Origin: Agrypnia vestita | Taxonomy: Eukaryota; Arthropoda; Insecta; Trichoptera; Phryganeidae | NCBI GenBank assembly: GCA_016648135.1 | Contig: JADDOH010000489.1 | Location: 122,320-186,319, forward strand | Direction of reading: 5' to 3' | Length of the DNA stretch: 64,000 nt | Part shown: one piece after another, positions 44,501 to 56,251 of the stretch | Position numbering within the stretch: the stretch's first letter is position 1 | Layout: every line of letters starts with the position of its first letter | Translations under genes and position numbers: made by a program | Notes under the pieces: generated by a model | Database searches by the model: none | Told to the model about the DNA's origin: nothing | The model's input: only the letters and a program-made list of their open reading frames with translations

Positions 44501-47028
44501 CTTGGGTACGGGAAAAGACACAAATTTGTAGCAAAAATGGCTAACACTAAGGGAATTTGTTAAACTGAATCGATTTCCTGTAATGACGTACTTGTTAACT
44601 TCAAACAAATAAAATAAATTTATCCTCGAGTAATAATGATATCTATAAAATGTTAGGTTATCTCGAAAGACATTGAGACATAGACGGTACATGACCATAG
44701 TGATTTTATCGGTCAATATTATCTAAAGACAACCAAATGTTCTAAAAATTAAGCGGTCAAACTTTGTACACTGAGGTTGTTAAAAGATATCTTCAATTTT
44801 TATGTACTTATTGATTTTTAATTTAAATCATTCTCTCTTGCTTGGTCCAGTCCAAAATATTATACTTCCACAGAGATCCCTTAAAACAGCCATGTTAAAA
44901 ATCTGATTATGAATGTGATGTGATCACAAAAATGTGAGTATGATTTTAAAAAAAACTGATGAGTTTAAAAATTATCATTTTTTTTTTGTTTATTTATTTA
45001 TCTTTCTTATTGACGAACAATTTTGACCTTTGAACACTAACATAGAAAAAAGTTAATTAAGGTAAACTTTTGGTAGTGCGTTCACGTGTAGCATGGCCGG
45101 CCTTTTGCTCCGGGTTACAGAATTGAAGTATATTTAAAAGAGCATTGTGGTCAAGAAATTATAATATTTTTAAAAAAACATTGTGGAAAAAAATTGAAAA
45201 ACTACTCACTGTGCTTGCCTTAGAATTTTTCTTTCTATTTTTGATTTTATAATTAAATTTTTATGGTTTTGTGATTTTATTTTCTAATTACCTAATGAAG
45301 AGCATTTGGTGGGAGTGGGACAGTGAATGGAGCTTTTTGGTCCTGTACTTGCCGGATCGCCCTTTACATGACTCAAGGGGAGATAAACTTAAGAGAAAAA
45401 ATGTCAACCTGGCGATGCAAGAATAGGACTGATATGGGAGGTTTCGTCATAAAACGGTCCTGGGAATACGATGGGTCTCCATCTGTGCTTGCCTTAAGCT
45501 GCAAACCTGTCTTATTTTTGCACTTTATAACACCTTGTTAGCTTTAATTATAAGTAAAATCCCAGAAACGCTGGGTACGCATGGCTTGTATGCAATAATT
45601 ATCATAAAAAAGTATGTTGATTAATTAAATAAATAAAAAAGAGTAAACATTAGGGTGGGTTGTATGATTTTTATTTTAATTGATTAACTACGTAAAATTT
45701 TTGCCTAAGCACAGGTGAAGCTATAAACATTGAAATATTTATGTGTTCTTATAATAATTTAAACAATATAAAAAAATATATTTTGTGTGTTACTTACCTG
45801 GTATTGAGTTTTTTGCGTGACCTTTAGCGCCAGAGATTTGTTCTTCTTCTTTGTATATTTATTCATTCTACGTTCCCATGTATTTCATTGATGAATGCTT
45901 GCATGTAGCTTGTACGCTTGCAAAAAGCATTTTTTTTTGCAATAAGCCGAAACATATCATTCAAATTTTTTATTAGAAGCGCATCTCGATCCTTCAAAAT
46001 ATTTATTTCCAAGTGATTTTTAAGTATACTTATTTAAAGTGTTTTTTTTTATTGAAAAATCGAAAATTATGGAACAGACAATATTATGCCTTGTTTTGTT
46101 TTTGAAAGTTTAATTTATATTAAGCTGATTATGAAAATGATACAACGAACTCCTGTTGTAAATAGTTGTGTTGACCTAAAATTCCAAATTTATCAAGCCG
46201 TAGGTACATAGTGAACCACTTAAAGGGTTTTTCCGAATACGGAAAACATCGGTTTATAATAAAATCCCATGTAATTACTTAAGGTAAAATTATACATTAA
46301 AGTTAAATGAGAATTATTACCGTTTTCAGTTAAAAAGTAACTTTCTTAATTTTACCCTTCTCACAACCCCCACTGATTAAGTAGTTAATCTAGATTGCTA
46401 CTTATGTATAATAAAATATTTAGGATAAGTCTTGTCCGCCTCCTTTCTTGAATAAGTGATGATCATTCTGGAACAGATCGGAATTAAAAATAAAACTCAG
46501 TGATTTACAACAAAGATTTATATTTCCAGCAGCGAACCTCGAATTGGATCACGCTGTGTGGGAGCAACCCTTAGAATACAGCCAGAATGTAATTGTGTGC
46601 TCATCCTTTAAACATAAGGACAGGGAAGGGTACATTCCGTGAATTCAGAATCACGGAATCGTGATGTGTGATGTTTAAAATTGAAGAACAAACAATTTGG
46701 TTGCACAAGCAGAAAGAAGTGGTTGGAAGCGGAATGAGATTGTTGAATTGAATCACGTGTTAGTCGGGGGGTTGGAATTAACATAAATGCTATTTACTAC
46801 CCTTATATGTTATGCAGAATGATCGTTTTCTTCATACGTTGTCATACCAAATATGAAATAGCCTAGATATTTATTTTCTTACAAAGATATTATCCGATAT
46901 ATGTAAGCGTAACATATATTTGACTATTTGAACATGATACATCTTACAATAAAAAGTTCATTTAACTCCAAAATAGTTTACTGCAAGTTTATTTGATTAT
47001 TTTTTTATGTTGAAAAGGATAATTTCTA
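41561..47028. other. Long gene-less stretch
   Basis: About 5.5 kb without a recognisable gene. 41580-41790 is GC-richer with a TATAAATAATC...AATAAACTAGCGAA layout, and 42620-42900 is GC-rich then AATAAATATTG; both could be LTR remnants, but no pair was found. 44990-45010 has a TTTATTTATTTATC LINE-tail-like word. 45065-45480 is moderately GC-rich and open for 72 codons without motif. 46640-46668 contains an ATTCCGTGA/TCACGGAAT inverted pair. All tentative. Confidence 0.35.
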
Positions 47029-47030
47029 TA

Positions 47031-48852
47031 CCTGAGAGCCAACATGTCTTAAGTCCATTTTCGTCCAAAATGACTTGAATACATTTTTCTTTAAACAACA
47101 TCATAATCTTTAATCCCTAAAAATTTCAAGCGTGTATTCCTTATATTTACAGAAATAACCAGTGCCACATTGTCTTAAATACAGTATTGCATTGAGCCAA
47201 AACAACTTAAATGCGGATGAGACATTTTGACTCTCAAATTTTTTAACACTATGTGACTTAAGATATTTTTTGTCTATGAAAACTAACTAACTAGCTAACT
47301 AACCATCACGCCGTTTCTCCGTAGGGGTAGGCAGAGAGGATAGAACGCCATACTCCTATCCTGAAATACAACTTTCGCTTCATCTACATTCATACTTCGC
47401 ATGCAAGCTCGATGGTTGTTGAGGCTTCTAAAAGGACCATCTTCCAGTATCTGGTTAATCTGGTCATGCCACGTCTTCCATAGTCGCCCTCTCTTTCTGG
47501 CGCCGTCAACACTTGTTTTAAATATATTTCTTACCATTCTTTCCTCATTCATTCGCTCAGCATGCCCAAACCGATGAGCGACCCTATTTTTATTCTGTGT
47601 ATTATGCTACGATCAGCTTTACATTCATTCCTAATAACTTCATTCCTTACTCTGTTATACATAGATTTGCCACACATATGTCTAAGGGATCTTATCTCCA
47701 CTGCATTCAATTCCTATACTTCCAATACTTTCGTTCCTCTTCTACCAGCTCCAGGCTTCACTTCCATACATTAATATCGGTACCAGAACTCCATAATGTA
47801 CCACTAGTTTTGCCTCGGTAGACATATTTCTATTAGAAATTATTGCATTCAAAGCACCGTTCACCCTATTCCCGGCAGTCACTCTCCTCTCTATATCTTT
47901 CTCAACATTCCCTCTTCTATCGAACATACTTCCCAAGTACACTAACTCATGTACTTGTTCCAAACATTCATTACCTACTAGTATTTCACACACTGTCTTA
48001 CTTTCCTCCTTCTCGAATACCATCACTTTTGACTTGTTTACATTCATAATAAGGTCACTTTCCTTGCATACATCATACATCCTGCTCACTAGACTTTGTA
48101 AGTCTTGTTCGCTATTTGCCATTAATACAGCGTACAATAAACAGCATACAATCAAATTACTCATTTTCGCTCTTACATTCATACATTACAGTTCTTTCAC
48201 ACAATTATCCATATACAAGTTGAACAGCCATGGAGACATTATGCAACCCTGTTTGACACCTTTTGTTATATCAAACCATGGTGTGAATACTCCCCTCGTA
48301 AAGGGATGAAACTGCGTGTATAAGTTTACTGTTCACCTTGTAACCAGAAAGTACCTTCCATAACCTTCCTCTTACTTTTCAAAACGCAATATTTAAATAT
48401 CTTTCCTACTAATTTTGTAGGTTCAGTTGATGCAAATATCGATGTGGAATGTGCAACCCACGAGCCATTGCCTTCAAACCCCTCAACTGATGTGTACTTT
48501 CTTACCTCATACTTATTGATTTTGAATAAAACATAAGAATAAAAAGCTGGTTTATAATCATTTATCAATATAAACATGACCAAATTTTGTCAACACTATT
48601 TATCTTAAGTCAGATTTCCAGCAAATTTGTGAGAGCCAGAATAACCTAAATCCATTATATTGAAAAATAGCTAACATTTAACAGAACCAAAATTGTTAAA
48701 AGAAGGGTTCTTATTTGTTAACAACATTATATTTTTGTTACATTTTTAAAATAAAAAATAAAAATAATCTTCTAAGAAAAACTGGTCAAAAAACCTTTAA
48801 ATGGCTTTTCTCGAAATGGGTTTTTTGGACTTAAGACACGTTGGCTCTCAGG
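47031..48852. mobile_element. TA-flanked element with 27-bp terminal inverted repeats, split by a LINE
   Basis: The left end CCTGAGAGCCAACATGTCTT (continuing AAGTCCA, to 47057) is the reverse complement of the right end ending 48852 with one mismatch (A/G) in 27 positions. TA lies directly outside both ends (47029-47030, 48853-48854). Both arms hold repeats of a (T/G)NCTTAA(G/A)-type motif and of GAGCC; TGACTTAAGATA (47254-47265) and TATCTTAAGTCA (48601-48612) form a second perfect 12-bp inverted pair just outside the LINE insert. Without the LINE and other insert the element would be a roughly 0.5-kb nonautonomous DNA transposon. The superfamily is unresolved; TA duplication fits Tc1/mariner-like. 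Confidence 0.8.
47282..48330 (-). pseudogene. RTE-like LINE inserted in the TA-flanked element
   Basis: Minus-strand blocks in order: KQGCIMSPWLFNLYMDN (RT motif, about 48265-48205), LQSLVSRMYDVCKES and DLIMNVNKSKVMVFEKEES, VHELVYLGSMFDRRGNVEKD, IERRVTAGNRVNGALNAI, LVPILMYGSEAW (frame 48182-47742), then after a gap MNEERMVRNIFKTSVDGARK and EDGPFRSLNNHRACM (frame 47552-47295) and a GTTAGTTAGCTAGTTAGTT tail at 47300-47283. The usual YADD box reads YAVLMANSE here, so the catalytic Asp pair is lost. The RWFGHVE block is deleted. 48331-48600 may be further insert of unknown origin. Confidence 0.85.
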
Positions 48853-50469
48853 TACAGATTTAAATATTTGTATGTCAATAGATAATTTTTACCATTATTA
48901 CCATACACCTTAATCATAAATTTGACACGGGTTTTTTCTTATTAGTTTATGTTGTCATAACTATGATGTCTTGAATACTTTTATATAACATTCTATACTT
49001 TGTCACTATAAATGTAATGAATACTATATAAAATAATTTAAATATTCCCTTCTATTCTCAAGATAGCAATGTAACGTAACAATCGTATCTTATTATTAAG
49101 ATATTGTAGAACATTGTCGAAAAATATAAAACACTTTGTCAATTTGGCGTTTGACAATTTCTTGATATTTATTATAGAAACTTTACTTTACGTTAATCAA
49201 ACAATATAACGATTACGTTGTTTGATTCGGCGAATTTTAAAAGCTTGCATTATTTAAATAACGATATTGAATTTTATTTGTCTATTACGTCTGTATAGGT
49301 ATCTGTTAAGTCCTGTAGCAACGATTATTAAAGGGCTAATTCAAACCGTAAATTTTCACATGTCATTCTTATTCCTCGACCGTGTAGTCTGCCGGTAGAC
49401 AAATGTCGCGGGAAAAATATAACAGCATAATATTTTACGACGTTTGGTGTGATAACCGCACACTTATAGGGTATTCTGCAGCATCTTTATCACGTTGCAT
49501 CGCATTACTATCCCTCTACAACTCTTGCACGATGATCTGCAGCTCTTCATCAATGTCAAGTCGCGTTGCACCACGTTTATGGAAGCTGTCACCGAGCGCT
49601 TCAGCATTTTCGTATGTTTTAAGCTTGTGATTGAATATAAATTTATCTTCCCTTGCATTTTATTTTGCTTGGCGTGACACCACCAGCTTTCACGTGATAG
49701 AGCTGACAGTATGTTTATTTTTTATTTTTTCGGACGCGGATGGGCTGCGATTTAGTTTTGTTTAATGTTGCTATGAATTCCTGAAACAAAAACATTTTTA
49801 CTGAATAGTTTACCAGCCCAAGGTGCGCGGAAAAGCACTGGTTTCAAAACAACGCGAGATGTTTTTTTCCTAGAAACGAGCGGCCTATTTCGAAAAATCC
49901 TTAAGTCCACCTTAGTTGGTTTAAGATAGCAGAATTGCATATTTGTCTGCTCTACGAAACTAATCGTTTCGTTTCACTTTAAGATATGGTTGTATAAAAT
50001 ATATAGGTATTGTAGAGGATCTGGGCCTACCCGGACTGTAATCATATCAACTCGAGCGTATCAATGGATCAATCATGCTCGATAAGAAGCCAATGCCACC
50101 GGCGGCGGCGAGGTATCGGCTGGCAGAGCACCGGTACCATAATTACTTTTTCGCCGACCGCCGTAATCTACACCACGTACTCATTTTACTCTGTTCTATA
50201 TTATTTTACAACTTGTTCTTCAATAAATCGACAGTATAAATTGTAACTATTTCTTTGTCATTCTGTATATCTTCCTACCTTACCTTGCCACATACATCTA
50301 CACTGTATTTGATTCACGTAGCATGCCTTCAGCGACTATACAGAAATGTAACAGATCATCTTTCGACATACAGCCATTGATCTTCCCACAAACACGCAAC
50401 CTTCATTTCATTTCAGTTCAAATTCAATCAAAGCATACATATCGCGACACACAACACATCTGCCAATGG
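48853..50469. other. Intergenic, with a possible exon-like minus frame
   Basis: On the minus strand about 49660-49525 reads KLKTYENAEALGDSFHKRGA then TRLDIDEELQIIVQEL before a stop, about 46 codons of protein-like composition but of unknown family. 50040-50240 is GC-rich then AATAAA (50222-50227), LTR-like, and open in two frames (50075-50239, 54 codons; 50064-50246, 60 codons). None is firm. Confidence 0.35.
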
Positions 50470-50770
50470 ATCATTACCAGCGGTGACATCTATGTATACT
50501 ATGTTATAGGAATTACAAATTTTGAGTGTACACGACTGTAGAATAGTTCCTTCAACTTTTTGAAAAAAAAGACTGATAAAGAAGGTATATACAGCTTTAT
50601 ATACAAAATTTAATATTGCGTGGATGTTCTTACAGTGAAATCGGTGAACGTTGCATTGTTAACAGTGATCGCTTATGCCTGCTAATACAGGTCCATTAAT
50701 CCTATGGCCATGACTTTCGTACATGTTTCCTATATAAATAACTTTGTCTTTGTGAGAATTCTATAATATT
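50470..50770 (+). repeat. Dispersed repeat family R1, copy f (nearly full)
   Basis: GATCATTACCAGCGGTGACA, AGTTCCTTCAACTTTTTGAA, GATGTTCTTACAGTGAAATC, GGTGAACGTTGCATTGTTAA and GTGAGAATTCTATAATATTA are shared with copies b and d. Confidence 0.7.
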
Positions 50771-51829
50771 ATTAATGATTCTTCCATTTGGACAAAATTC
50801 ACTAATTGCATTCATAGAAAATATGTAAAAAAAATGTAAATGTAAAAAATGTAAAATGTAAAAAAATATTTTTTGCATTAAAATTTCTTGAAAATTATTT
50901 AATATACGTGAAACACCAATTGCAATATTCTATATTCGTTGCTGTACCCAATGTATCATTTACGAGTATTATATATAGATTTTAACAGAAATTCTAAAAC
51001 GAAGTCTTTAAAAAAAATAAAAGCGTTTCAAGAAAACCATTCGTATATCAAACCATCGCTGTATTGAATATTATGGAGAATAGCATATTGGCATACATAA
51101 AGTCTCTGTATGGCATGGATTCTGTGTAAGAAAAAAAAACATGCTCGACGCCATCAAAATATGCTGGGGTCACAAGCTACGAATACCAAATACTGCGAAA
51201 CGAACGAGTGCCTATGTTTTTCAGGAACTCCATACTAAATAAAGGCTATACACAAAATGCTGGAAAATAATCATTTTTAATTAATATTTGTATATGTTGC
51301 GTCGCCCAATTGTTAACGACTGCTTCTGTTGTTCTATGCTGATCGATTTCTTGGGATGGATATTTTTTTTATTTTTTGTTTTTATTATGATCTTTTTATT
51401 ATTAAGGTGTCCCGTAATAATAAATAGATGGTATGAATGGAGAAGTTTAATGATGTCGATATTACTATATTTAAATTAGCGGGATAAAAATATAGATAAA
51501 AACTAATAAGGCAATGAAAAAATTGATGAAATCTGTCAACTCCAACTCGCTTATGTCACGCGTCCACATGGCCGGGCGCCAAAGCCCGAACCGCTATGTG
51601 AACCAGGTACGAGACATGACGTCACGCGACTCCACCGGACGGGATATAGTTATTCATGCAAAACGCAAATTTAAAATTCTAAACTTTGCTAGTTTTTGAG
51701 ATATATTAATTTTATTTTCAGACGTTTGTTCGATTTCACTCAAATAATCATTTCAATTCATTTAAATAAAATAGAAAACTTCTCCACTGTACCAAAGTAT
51801 CACGATAAGTAATAGATATTTACTCAAAG

Positions 51830-51832
<3 letters not shown>
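50771..51832. other. Intergenic, AT-rich
   Basis: An imperfect ATGTAAAA tandem run lies at 50820-50870. 51530-51655 is GC-richer without a recognised product. Confidence 0.4.
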
Positions 51833-51884
<52 letters not shown>

Positions 51885-51902
51885 ACACACACACACACAC
51901 AC
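51833..51902. repeat. (AC)n microsatellite, ~70 bp
   Basis: Thirty-five AC units with a single T-for-C interruption at about 51880. The long cysteine/valine open frame on the minus strand is an artefact of this repeat. Confidence 0.98.
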
Positions 51903-52659
51903 CTGTGTAGTTATTCGCGAATGCACCTGCCACTGGCACAGAGTAAGTCTGAGAGATGATGGGGAAGAAGAAAGATAATGATACTCAGTCATGAACTCAC
52001 CGACTACGAAGAGAGGCATGACAGAATTCACAATTTCAAACCATTTCAAATATTTAAACCATTTTTTCTTTTTAAAATGTTTGATAAAATTCAAATTTTC
52101 TACGTAACACGAGTTTAAAACGTACCGGTATATTCTGTCACAGTATCAAGAAGGTTAAAAGATTTTAAAACATTTTGCCATTTAAAAGTAATTGGTAAAT
52201 AATGCTCATTTCAGTTTTGAATATAACCTTTAATAAAGTGGCTTTCTTTATGACTTTTTTCTCTTGAATATTTTACAAATTTTATGAGTACAATAAATTT
52301 TCTGATTTTCTTTCGAAAACTTATTCGAAAAAGGCGAGTTTTACCCAAAAAGAGCAAGCGTATTATTAGTGAAATCGCATAGGCTTTCAGGATGATCGCT
52401 TTTTATCTGTTTCAGTTGGAGGGTTGCTTGCTAATTGGTAGGTGTTACGATAAAAGCCTACCTGCATATCAAAGTCAAAAAGCATTGGCAATTTTTATTA
52501 AATCGTCAAAGCGTTTTTATATTTTTGTCACGGGGCTGTAGAAACGGAAAGTATTACATTTAATTGGGGATTTTACAGAAATATGGACGTTTTAAAGTGA
52601 ATTGGTGGGTGCTGAAATACATGGAAATAAATCGGAAACTTCTATAATATCGAGAGTAT
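51903..52659. other. Intergenic
   Basis: Nothing was recognised. Confidence 0.4.
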
Positions 52660-53250
52660 AAAAACGCGCGCATGACGCGAGGTAGAAAAAGTTGATGTCA
52701 TAGAAGCGAGCGAACCTGTGCGATTAACCATAAAACAGCGATAGACAAAAATATAATGAAAAGTACTTACTTACCAGGTGCGTGCAGTGAGTACATAGAA
52801 GCATGAATTTTACTTAAACACATATTCTAGAAAAAATAATATTTAAAAAATAATATGTAATTAAATATTTGTCCGACAAAGCAATATCCAAAAAAATAAA
52901 AAAAATGTTTTGAATGCAATTACCGAGGATTGCGTTTCCTATAAATTTATTTTCTTATAAAATTTCGAAATCAATACATTCTAAAATAGTAATCATCGAT
53001 GATAATGATCGAGAAATGCACTTAATTTTTTTTTGGATATTGCTGCCTTTGATTTTATAATATAATAAGAATATTACGAGACATATGTTTTATTTCGATT
53101 TTTGAAAAAAATATATGGTTACGTAAAAGTTTCGCTTCAACTTTCCCACTGCACGCCCTGCTGCTTACGTATTAGTGGAATAATTTCAAGTGATGAGTGT
53201 AAATGAGTGCTCCAATTAAATTCGTGTCCAGTGACTTTGGTCAAAAAAAC
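52660..53250 (+). repeat. Dispersed repeat R4, copy 2, interrupted by a MITE
   Basis: AACCATAAAACAGCGATAGA (about 52727-52747) and TTAAATTCGTGTCCAGTGAC TTTGG (53216-53240) correspond to two blocks about 70 bases apart in the copy at 29780. The MITE at 52875 and other sequence lie between them here. Confidence 0.5.
52875..53066. mobile_element. MITE, copy B
   Basis: GCAATATCCAAAAAAA (52881-52896) and its exact reverse complement (53028-53043) form a perfect inverted pair; GCTGCCTTTGATTTTATA follows at the right as in copy A at 13872. The outer left TIR (GGGGTATAAAA) is lost. Confidence 0.7.
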
Positions 53251-54142
53251 TTTATTTATTTTACATTTGTCTTCTACCGCCGCGAGGCCTGATTTTTATT
53301 GTCTAAGAATCTTGAGCCAGGACGTACTTTTCAGGACCTCTCCTGTTCGCCTTTACCTTTTTAAACTCAAGTTCAAAAAAAATCCGCAACGACATACATC
53401 TATATGTTGAGAAATACACAAACTGATAAAATATGGCTAAAAGTTATTAAAAATGTACGCGAGCGAAACCGCGCGCAGCTATGGTATTAAATATTTTTCA
53501 GATACATTTGAAACATGTTTTCAATAAATTTATAGTGGTAGTGACGGATGTTGCAGGTCGTTATGAGATAAAAATTGCGTAATAAATTTAGTTTGGCGGT
53601 ACGGTAGACTTTCAGCCCGAAAATGTCATTTATGTATTACAAGGACAATAATTATAGTTAGGTATATTGAAAACAACTTTAATTTTTTGGGCAACGAACT
53701 GATTGGAGTGAAATATTTATAAGCTTTTATGAAATCAAATACTAATATAAAAATACTTATAAGAATAATTAAACATAAGTTCAGCACGTTATGTAAAATT
53801 TAATTAAATTTAAAAAAGACATCGAGAAATAAATATTTTGATGTACTGAATGGGTCAAAATCATATTGCAATAGAACGTGTTTGGGAAGCGATAATATTC
53901 ATAATTCTAGTGACAATATTATATATTCGGAAATAACCAAATAAAACTAAAATATTTAAATATCTGATATTGCTTGAAATCACTTTGAAATGATATTTAT
54001 TCACTAAATTATTGGGTTTTCATAGAACGGTTTACAAAAAAAAGTTAATTTTTTTCAAAAAAAAATTTTTGCATGTATAAATTTACATTCCATTTAATTG
54101 AAAGACTGCTTCTGCGTGAAGTTTTTAAAATATGGTATTTTT
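53251..54142. other. 3' flank of the host gene
   Basis: AT-rich. The only signal noted is AATAAA on the minus strand at 54001-53996, 142 bases after the stop codon at 54143, a plausible polyadenylation signal for the gene at 54143-56718. Confidence 0.45.
53996..54001 (-). terminator. Candidate polyadenylation signal
   Basis: AATAAA on the minus strand 142 bases beyond the stop codon of the two-exon gene. AT-rich sequence makes chance hits likely, so this is a position-based guess. Confidence 0.35.
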
Positions 54143-55324
54143 TTACTCCAGACCATTTCTCCTTTTCATTTCATCTTTATTATTTGCTTTCCTCGTTAGT
54201 TTAGCAGCAAGATTCAATTTGAAACAGTCTCCAAAGGAGAACCCACTCTCAGAATTTTGAGAGACGTTTCTTTCGCAGTTGTCCCCAGTTTCTTTGTCAT
54301 CATTGGCTGCTTCAGCCACTTGTATTTGATTGACTGGTGGATCATTAGTCTTTTCCTTTTTGACGCATTCATTATCATTACTGATGCTGCTCTTCACAGG
54401 AACTTGAGCAGGCACAAGCTCCTCTGTCTTGTCGGGTATTTTTGCCGGTTTGCTTGCCCGATCGATGGAATCTGGTTGCTGATTCAAATTTCCCAAACTT
54501 TGAGATGAGTTGATCACTTGTCCGCTCTGGTGAAATCTTCGGCTTCGCGAAATATTGGCCTGTTCTCTTTCAACTTTGGAGTATTCAGAGTCCGGGCCTT
54601 GAAAATATATTAAACTTTTAGCCGAGTCATCAGTCAAACCTTTTGAGATTTCTCGTTTATTTCTTATATCCATTTGACTGAATCTTGCTTCGTTTACGTT
54701 CGGACAATTTTCTTCTTCTACAGCTTCGTGTTCATGTTCCGTAGTTTCTGGCAATGCAGAATGATTTGTACATGAATGTTGCTCAATATTTTGAGGAACA
54801 CTCTGCTCTTGATTTTGCCGGCTAGAATTTTGATCGAGATTTGCTGACATTTCTGTTCTAGCAGTTTCCAATTGGGCTGCTGTTTCCACATCCCCTGTAT
54901 TTTCGAATCGAATTGTTTTCATTTGATTCGATGTATCTAAAGGATTTTGTGCAGGTGCTGCAGCTGCAAGAAGTGGTTCATTTTGGTTCGGAGTATGCTG
55001 AACATCATTTTTGATGGCCATATTTTCATGCCAAGGGGCAGGCGTGTATCCATGATTTATACCATGATGGCAGCATTGTTCTAATGGTCGTATATGAGGG
55101 TTATCAAAATTATGTCGCAATAATGGATTACTAACATTGATATTAGGGATGTCTGTATTGATGTTCAAATTCCCAAAGCCCATGGTGCCGTTGTGCATCG
55201 GAGCAGCGTTCATTGATCTCGGACAACGGTGTTGACAGTGATTGTAGTGACAAGACCTGGGGTTATTATTGGCATTGCACATGGGAGAGGCCACATGCAT
55301 GCAACTATTTTGATGGTTATACAC
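54143..55324 (-). CDS. Host gene of unknown function, exon 2 (coding, terminal)
   Basis: The 1182-base exon gives 393 residues to the TAA at 54145-54143. It begins at 55324, directly after a consensus acceptor (pyrimidine/A-rich tract then TTTTCAG), in phase 0, so the first codon GTG is an internal valine and not a start. Residues 61-105 of the joined protein are rich in Cys and His (C68, C76, C85, C90, C94; CHYNHCQHRC), perhaps metal-binding, but match no finger spacing I know. The rest is low complexity, rich in Asn, Gln, Ser and Glu, with an AAAAPAQ run, acidic patches (EHEHEAVEEEN) and a basic C-terminus (KLTRKANNKDEMKRRNG). No membrane segment or signal peptide. It is by far the longest non-transposon frame in the window and its codon use is non-repetitive, which supports a real gene. 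Function unknown. Confidence 0.75.
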   Translation of the reverse strand: MYNHQNSCMHVASPMCNANNNPRSCHYNHCQHRCPRSMNAAPMHNGTMGFGNLNINTDIPNINVSNPLLRHNFDNPHIRPLEQCCHHGINHGYTPAPWHENMAIKNDVQHTPNQNEPLLAAAAPAQNPLDTSNQMKTIRFENTGDVETAAQLETARTEMSANLDQNSSRQNQEQSVPQNIEQHSCTNHSALPETTEHEHEAVEEENCPNVNEARFSQMDIRNKREISKGLTDDSAKSLIYFQGPDSEYSKVEREQANISRSRRFHQSGQVINSSQSLGNLNQQPDSIDRASKPAKIPDKTEELVPAQVPVKSSISNDNECVKKEKTNDPPVNQIQVAEAANDDKETGDNCERNVSQNSESGFSFGDCFKLNLAAKLTRKANNKDEMKRRNGLE

Positions 55325-55794
55325 CTGAAAATAAAATTTGCTTTAATTTACAATAAAAAATGTAGATCTACACGGCATATAAAAACAGTCAATTATAGTC
55401 GCTGTTCTAAAGTCTAAGAGATTGAAATATACAAGTTACCCTATGGTAATAAAATAGACATGTGAGACAATTTCAGGGGACAACATAGACATGGCAAGGC
55501 CAGGAATGTCAGTTACTGGAAGATGGTCGCGTTAGAGAACTTTATAATCGACGAGCTTACATTATAAGATGTGTAAATGTGGAAGAAGCGAGTGTGACAG
55601 GATAATGAAGTGGGGCCCACCATAAATTCAAAGCCATTCTATGAGTAAAAGCTCTCGTATCGGCCCTACATTTTCACAATACAGATTAACATTGTTTTGA
55701 TGCTAACGCGGTTTTTTTATTTCGCCGCATGGTAAATGCATATGCACTCATACGGTAAAAAGATCTCAAATTGACTGAATCAATTCTTCAGAAG

Positions 55795-56235
55795 TTTAAG
55801 CAAGAGTAATTAAAGTCAGCTGGATCAAACATGTCCAAAGAATGCCTCTTCCAAGATAATATTTGATGCTGTATCAATAATCCCAAGGGACGCGATCACG
55901 GGGAAGACCTCTAAGCAGATGAGGCAATAGTATCGAGAAGAACGTAAGAAAATTTAGTGAACTGGAGGATTTTCTGTGGCAGTGGCGAAAAATACTGCAT
56001 GAGAAGGAAAATATTCTCCATGTGTTGTAACCACGTGACGAAGATCAATAATAAATAACGAGCGAGAAATAAGAAAGCCATAATTAAGATGAAGCGACAT
56101 CGTCCTCAAAGACATTTCTGCCTTGGAGGTTCTGAACTGGAGAGAGCTGGCACTAAACCGAGATGAATGGAGGGAGACTCTTGAAGAGGCCAAGACCCAC
56201 CAGGGGCTGTAGAGCCGAGAGTGATGATGATGATG
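55795..56235 (+). pseudogene. RTE-like LINE 3' fragment inside the intron
   Basis: Plus-strand blocks WIKHVQRMPLPR (about 55819-55854), GTRSRGRP (about 55888-55912) and, in another frame, VLNWRELALNRDEWRETL then EEAKTHQGL and stop (56128-56211) follow the usual order at the end of RTE-like elements. A GATGATGATGAT tail (56221-56236) closes it. It is antisense to the host gene and broken by stops and frameshifts. It is a different family from the 40775/47282 type. Confidence 0.75.
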
Positions 56236-56251
56236 ATACCCGGGACAAAAT

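Noticed and set aside
47562..48309. Several 67-91-codon plus-strand frames
   Set aside because: Antisense of the RTE-like LINE at 47282-48330.
50075..50239. 54-codon ORF with Ala/Pro/Arg-rich start
   Set aside because: It lies in a GC-rich segment followed by AATAAA with two competing frames; no family match is recognisable.
51831..52094. 87-codon minus-strand frame ending in a Cys/Val run
   Set aside because: The run is the (AC)n microsatellite translated; the rest has no motif.
54257..54508. 83-codon plus-strand frame with hydrophobic stretches
   Set aside because: Antisense to exon 2 of the host gene; hydrophobicity arises from complement of Asn/Glu/Lys codons.
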